64,000 nucleotides of DNA from Roridomyces roridus. Lineage: Eukaryota; Basidiomycota; Agaricomycetes; Agaricales; Mycenaceae. Positions 59,249-64,000 of this stretch are shown here, in pieces; the first letter of the stretch is position 1; each line of letters opens with the position of its first letter. The stretch lies in the NCBI GenBank assembly GCA_029378245.1, contig JARKIF010000022.1:62001-126000 (forward strand), given 5' to 3'. Made by a program: the position numbers and the translations under genes. The notes under the pieces are model-generated. The model worked only from the letters and a program-made list of their open reading frames with translations. It made no database searches and was not told the DNA's origin.

Positions 59249-62079
59249 TCACACTGGAGGTACAGGCAACGCCCGCGGTGCGTACTCTGGGGGCGGCTCC
59301 ACCCACCGAGTCTGCGTCTGCGGGAAACCGAAACCGACCGCGAGGCGGGAATCGACAGTGCGGAACGTCGGCGCTCGTAACGGGGTGAGGCGCGCGGGGA
59401 ATTTTTCTGAGGGAAAGGGTACGACTACGCGGACCTCCGGCGGTGTGGGAGTGGAAGCGGAAGTGTGGCCCGTGGTTGCTGGATTCGTGTGGGATGTTTG
59501 GGAGGTGCCAGCAGCGATCCCGGCGTCGGAGACTGACGAAGCTGGGAGCAAAGAAACTGCGGAACCAGCCCACGTAGAGCGGCGCGCCGATGAAGAGTCC
59601 GTGGCCAGGGTAATCTGGGTCTGACTCTGACTCTCGGCGTGCCCATTATCCCACCCCCGTCCAGAGGAAGTATTCCCGTCCTCGGATACGTGAATCATAC
59701 GACGACGGCGCCGCAGAAATAATCCACTGATGAGGAGGAGGAAGAGGGATACAGGGACGATCGTGCCTGCGAGGACGGCGGTGCTGACGCCCGAGTGCCC
59801 GCTAGTTTCGCCAGTGTCGCTGACCTCAGACGGGGGCGTAGGGACAACAGAAGTCGCCGCAGCCGAGGACGAGGGTATAAACGAAGTAATGAGAAAGGAG
59901 GATGGCACTGGAGGCAAGGACACAGGCGCGACCGAGGATGGATTCGAAATCGACTGCCCCGACGAACTGGGCGGGGGAGATGGTTCCACAGGAGGGATAA
60001 ATGTCGTTGCTGTCGGCGCGCTGCTGCTGGTTTTTTGGAATGTGGACGACGGGGGTGCTGGCTGGCTCGTGGACTGGATGGATGGCGCGGACTGGATGGA
60101 CGGCGCGGAACTTGAGGGCGTCGTCGGGCGGCTGCTTATGGCAGTTGGCCCAGTGCTGGAACGACTCACAGGAAGCTGAGGAGGCAAGGTAGTTGGAACG
60201 GGCAGCGGTGCGGACGTTGGAGGTGGCGCTGGGGCTGGAGTCGAGGTCGGGTCAGGTGGTAGGATTGAGCTCACGATCCCCATGTCTCACATGCCCGACG
60301 TGGCTGTGGATCGTCAGATATCGTCATCTCAGCGTAAAATGGGCGCACGACGAGCGGGGAGGATGAAGGAAAGAGTGGATGGGGAAAGGATCGTGGGGGT
60401 AGAAGGAGCGAAAGGTGTACTGCTTGCGTGTATTGGACAGACAGGCAGGGAATGATGTGGCAGATCCTGATGCCCAAAAACAACCCAAGGACAGTCGGCA
60501 GGAGTGATCTTCCAGAGAGAGCGCTGGTTTCTTCTAGAGCGAGTCGGTATCAGCGAGGATTTGCGATTGGATGAAGTCCGAATTCGGAATCACCAAGATG
60601 ATCTGCGTAAGTGAGGCGGCTGGAGATCTGCAGAAGGCGCCTGTGGGACCTGACCGAATGATGTTGTGTCGAGATTAGATCTCGTCACCGAAGCATCCAC
60701 GAATTAGACCGGAAACAGGTGAAGCGATTCGAGAGACCATGGTGGCGTGAAGGAAGCCTACTGTACCATTTCGACCGTAAGTTCAGTCACAGGTCACAGC
60801 CAACTTTTTTTGATATGTGCAAAAATCACCATAATTCAAAAGAAAAATTTTCGGCCTTCTCGGTCGAGAAATTACATAATTTTGATGAACCTACGGTCGA
60901 AATGGTACAGTATCACGGTGTGACCAGAGTGATGTGGACTGATACGCATTGATCCGAACGCACATGTACATCCGCTCTGACCAGACCACCACCTTGTGCT
61001 TTTTGCTGAATCGTCCAAGAATCGTCACTCAAGCCCCTGGGCCCTCATATCGGACCAGCTCCACCAACGTTGCGGAGTCTCCCGTTCGACCCGGGCTCAG
61101 TCAATACGCAGAGTCTCCCAAGAGTCTCCCGTTTTTGATTCTGCGGCGAAAATCTACTGGCTCCTAAGAAGAGGTCCCGACTCCCGATACCTCGACTTCA
61201 AAACCAACTAACAATCTCGGGTCCAGATAGGCAGACCTGTGGCTACATCCATGTACCCCCTTGTACCCCTGGGTCTACTGGCCTAGACCGATCTTTATCT
61301 CTGTCTAGCCCCGGAGACCGACCGAAATAGACACACCTGACGTCACCTCTGGCTTCGTGCTTGTACCCCATCCCTGACGGCTTTGTCTACCCTCGTCAAA
61401 CCTCTGTGTACCCCCTTCTCTACCCCAGTAGCCAGACCCGTACGCAGCCCTACGTCTACGGGCATTTACACACCCTGTGTCTATGTGGGCTCGGAACGCA
61501 GTGAATGTGTCCCATTCGATTCGGGGTCCAGCTTGTTGCTTCGCAGACATCGCCTTACCTTTTCCATTTTGTATTTTCTCAGCTTGAGTAGCTTCTAATC
61601 CCCAACTCGTCTTCGAAGCACAATGGTCTCAGGAAAGATATTCATTCGGCTATCTCTTCAGCTCAATAAGTACATCAGCAGTCTTTCACGGCGCACCCGT
61701 CGCACCGCGTCTCGATATCCATGTCCACTACCGCTTGCAAAGTGGCCCGTTCGATTCAGGTTCCAGCTTGGTTTTGATCCAAGGCAGCTCACCTTTTTTC
61801 TTCCCGCGGCGGGAGTACCCTCGAATCCCTGACACGGACACATTGCTTCCCAACCGAACCGGTGGGGTGCCATGAGCATATTGCTACTCATCTGCTGCGG
61901 CAATATGATCTCGTCGAGAAGGATGCCTGAGGGACGATTGGTGGCGGGAGCCAGTACTGCTTGCAATTGCGTGTTATGAGAGTGGTGGGTGTAGATTACA
62001 GCCTTGACGGCCCATGGTCCGCCTCTGTCTCACGTTCTGCGTGCCCTGCATGAGCAAAAGTTCCCCGTTCGATTCGGGG
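58489..62079 (+). repeat. dispersed tRNA T-arm-like palindrome, seven copies
   Basis: A 15-17-bp palindrome based on CCCGTTCGATTCGGG occurs at about 58489, 58711, 58867, 61081, 61511, 61746 and 62063, all in plus orientation, plus two more at 46103 and 46215. The copy at 62063-62079, CCCCG-TTCGATT-CGGGG, has the exact form of a tRNA T arm (5-bp stem, 7-nt loop). GTTCGATTC matches the Pol III B box. Several copies are followed within 30-60 bp by a run of T. Convincing A boxes or full cloverleafs were not found. Most likely these are worn tRNA-derived SINE fragments or another dispersed repeat. Confidence 0.6.
59249..60283 (-). CDS. mucin-like single-pass membrane protein
   Basis: A single uninterrupted frame of 344 aa from ATG 60283. 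Residues 1-165 are very rich in Ser, Thr and Pro, with a short repeat (APSIQS twice), typical of an O-glycosylated wall-spanning ectodomain. One membrane helix (STAVLAGTIVPVSLFLLLIS, about 166-188) is followed by RRRRR as a stop-transfer signal, then a cytoplasmic tail with SSARRSTWAGSAVSLLP and a Pro-rich end. This build resembles fungal wall-stress sensors of the Mid2/Wsc type, but no WSC or other extracellular domain is seen. No clear signal peptide starts at this ATG, so an upstream exon may supply one, or the helix acts as signal-anchor. Open frames on the opposite strand are shadows. Confidence 0.65.
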   Translation of the reverse strand: MGIVSSILPPDPTSTPAPAPPPTSAPLPVPTTLPPQLPVSRSSTGPTAISSRPTTPSSSAPSIQSAPSIQSTSQPAPPSSTFQKTSSSAPTATTFIPPVEPSPPPSSSGQSISNPSSVAPVSLPPVPSSFLITSFIPSSSAAATSVVPTPPSEVSDTGETSGHSGVSTAVLAGTIVPVSLFLLLISGLFLRRRRRMIHVSEDGNTSSGRGWDNGHAESQSQTQITLATDSSSARRSTWAGSAVSLLPASSVSDAGIAAGTSQTSHTNPATTGHTSASTPTPPEVRVVVPFPSEKFPARLTPLRAPTFRTVDSRLAVGFGFPQTQTRWVEPPPEYAPRALPVPPV

Positions 62080-62241
62080 TTAAGGTCTGCAGTTCTAGGA
62101 TTTTCTTTTGGTGCTGCGATGCTTGTGTCTTTCGATGCAGGTCAATACACATGTCCGCGCTGGTAGTACTTACACGGGCGTCTACCTCATTCAGTGGCAA
62201 GAGAGGATATCAGGTGGTCGAACCAAACTACATCGCAACGG
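60284..62241. other. intergenic, no gene seen
   Basis: 61240-61480 has repeated GTACCCC and GTCTAC words in both orientations, possibly subterminal repeats of another small element, but no ends or duplication could be fixed. Confidence 0.4.
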
Positions 62242-63260
62242 TCATTCTAACGAGAAGAAGTCGGAATCGCCGGTTCCCCTCGCCATCCACACAACCTGGT
62301 TAACCCAATGAGCGGCATCTCTGAAGATCCTCAGCACCAAATTCTCGTCCGCACGGGAGAAACGAGCTCCCGATTTCCACCACGAGAGAGCCGATGTGAT
62401 GCCATCCAACCGCCGAACTACCTCGTCCATCTTTGACCGCTTGTTTGGATCGTTGTTCATCATGTCGATGAGAAGCCCACGCATGAAGCTGAATCCAAGA
62501 ATTTTCTTGCGTGCGTTTTCCTATTCCAGTGTAAGAATGCAGGCGAGCAGCAAGAGAAGAAGCCCACCTTCCGACCGTCGAGTATCTCGCTCATCATCCG
62601 CGCCAAAAGGAAGACATCCACAGCGAACGGATGATATGGCGCGTTTTTCGACCTGAACTCGGGCAAGAACATCTCGGGATCTCCTCTCGTCGCATTCGTA
62701 CGGCGCGGGCCATCGGAGGGATGTTGAGTCCCACTGAGCTCGAAGCCGGCGAGGTAGTATCGCACGAGATGCTGCGTCCGATTGCGCAACTCGGGGTTGG
62801 GGGTTGCCTCCTTCAGGACGTGAGCCCGGTCGATGTATCTGTACACGTCAGTAAGGTCTGTCAGACCCTTCCTATGGCTCACGCACCCGAGATAATCATG
62901 GTACTTGTGCATGAACTGCACACCCTACAGCTTATTCAAATCTGCATCCAATGGGATCAAAACAAACCAACTCACCTCACACATCTGCGAGAAAAAGTCG
63001 ACTGCCTCTCCAACGGTATGGAACTGAACTTGAGGCACATCCAAACCATCACAGAAGGGCATCACGACGAGGTTCAACTTGGCTTCGCCTGGGACGGTAA
63101 TCGCGTCGATGAGCGGGATGCAGTGATTCTTGGGGTGAGAGGCGAGGGGCTCCGAGGCGTATTTGCGGTACATGTCGGCCTCTTCCGGTAGGCATTTCTT
63201 GATAAACACACGAGAGCCGTCGGAGATGCGCGTGGCATCGACGTCAAAGACGCCGCAGAC
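62242..63260 (-). CDS. protein-kinase-like protein, degenerate catalytic motifs, 5' part missing
   Basis: Minus-strand exons 63260-62976, 62924-62887, 62838-62568 and 62520-62242 join in one frame (290 aa) with introns of 51, 48 and 47 nt. The N-lobe keeps DGSRVFIKKC (beta-3 lysine) and EEADMYRKYASEPLASHP; the hinge is LVVMPFCDGLDVPQ. The catalytic loop, expected after FMHK as HRDCxxxNIM, reads YHDYLGYIDRA, and the DFG-like motif is AGFELSG. HRD and DFG are therefore both lost, though the C-lobe (APYHPFAVDVFLLARMM; MMNNDPNKRSKMDEVVRRL) is well kept. It is related to a kinase-like family common in Agaricomycetes. The glycine-rich loop is absent because the reading begins at an AG directly beside an F-box/LRR-like fragment. 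Inference: pseudokinase, possibly truncated. Confidence 0.62.
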
Positions 63261-63950
63261 CTAGAGAGTAGATGAAATTCGAGTTGTTGAAGACCGCGGA
63301 GCGAATTTTGACAATGGGGTTCAAGGAGAAAGTCGGAGAACCGGTCAGGGAATTGAGGCTCCAAGACGGAAAGCTCCATCAAAGAAGACACGGTAGTATC
63401 CTTGGACGCGGCGTCGGGGAAGAGCGGGTGCAAATCGTCCCGAGAGATGCCCACGATCGGCATCGAGAGCCCGGGAAACGATTGGATGGCGTGGTCGAGA
63501 AGAGATGTGGGCACGCCTGCGATGGTCGTGAGCTCCAGGGAGTGGAACAACCCCTTTCGTCGCAGGATCGCACACAAGGACGTGACTGTGCGCTGGGGGA
63601 TGTTAGCCCAGCTCCCCAGTGTCATAGGGCATCTCTGAATCACGAGACATCGCAGTCGCACGAGTCTCTCCAGCACAGGTGCTAGATCGGCTGGGTCCTC
63701 CGTGGGGTCTTCGTTCCGCACCAAGATGATGGTGAGTTGGCGGACATACAACGCGAGGTGTGGCGACGCAGTGAAAAGGGTGAGTGCGCGCGAGAATTTG
63801 GCGGGGAGTGGGTGAATGCGCTTGTCAGGATTGGGTGACAACGTCAAAGCACGAAATAAACGACGTTGGCAAGGCGCGATGAATGAGGTGGCAACGGTGG
63901 CTAACGTGCCGAGCGCGATGAACGACCATGCCCTTCCGATACATGCATCC
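63261..63950 (-). CDS. F-box/LRR-like protein fragment
   Basis: Minus strand from about 63950: WSFIALGTLATVATSF, then QRRLFRALTLSPNPDKR matches the linker after an F-box (the LVSRSWxxxAQRxLFR pattern). LRR-like segments follow (HLALYVRQLTIILV, LERLVRLRCLVIQRC, LFHSLELTTIAGVPTSLLDH, LSMPIVGIS, VSSLMELSVLEPQFPD, LRGLQQLEFHLL). F-box proteins act as substrate adaptors of SCF ubiquitin ligases. The F-box itself would lie near or beyond the right edge, and the 3' end is cut off at the junction with the pseudokinase at 63260, after fewer repeats than usual. No clean splice could be found that joins the two in frame. Confidence 0.5.
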
Positions 63951-64000
63951 CCAGCAGAAGGTCCTGCTCCCCACCATCAAGAAGACCATTGAGAAGAACG

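Overview
The window is fungal nuclear DNA, most likely from a mushroom-forming basidiomycete (Agaricomycetes). The evidence is dense GT-AG introns of about 42-70 nt, and families typical of that group: NACHT/ankyrin NLR-like proteins, DUF6535 membrane proteins, expanded MYND-finger genes, FunK1-like and other degenerate kinases, F-box/LRR-like genes and MULE-type transposases. No rRNA, convincing tRNA, operon or CRISPR was seen. All family names come from motif recognition by eye; no database search was run.

Layout. 1-3134: 3' part of a NACHT-ankyrin NLR gene with 14 near-identical ankyrin repeats. 3.5-10.3 kb: three copies of one MYND-finger gene in different stages of decay (a relic, a pseudogene carrying a hAT-type MITE, and a nearly intact copy with one frameshift and a 750-bp MITE in its last codons). 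10.4-17.6 kb: one 7.1-kb block bounded by TAGTG inverted ends and the 8-bp duplication CTAATACA, so apparently a large non-autonomous hAT-like element filled with purine-rich repeats. 17.8-21.7 kb: a second inverted-repeat element and a DUF6535 gene (-) whose C-terminus runs into it. 22.3-23.4 kb: a Yip1-domain Golgi protein gene (-). 23.8-26.6 kb: NACHT gene 1 (+).

26.6-32.2 kb is transposon-rich and nearly gene-free, with three MITEs that have exact 8-bp target-site duplications plus hairpins. 32.2-45.7 kb is gene-rich: a TEA-domain transcription factor (-), a FunK1-like probable pseudokinase (-), two divergent PHO84-like phosphate transporters (one damaged, one intact), and NACHT gene 2 (-), a paralogue of NACHT gene 1 with the same six-exon structure. 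46.6-51.3 kb: an NmrA-like pseudogene, a small multi-pass membrane protein with an apparent frameshift, and a secreted protein. 52.0-57.8 kb: a 5.7-kb MULE-type DNA transposon with long terminal inverted repeats and a transposase gene. 58.5-62.1 kb: dispersed tRNA T-arm-like palindromes and a mucin-like single-pass membrane protein. 62.2-64 kb: a probable pseudokinase abutting a truncated F-box/LRR-like gene.

Functionally the region mixes candidate self/non-self recognition genes (three NLRs), nutrient uptake (phosphate), secretion (Yip1) and regulation (TEA factor) with heavy transposon traffic. Several host genes have been disrupted or given new 3' ends by small DNA transposons.
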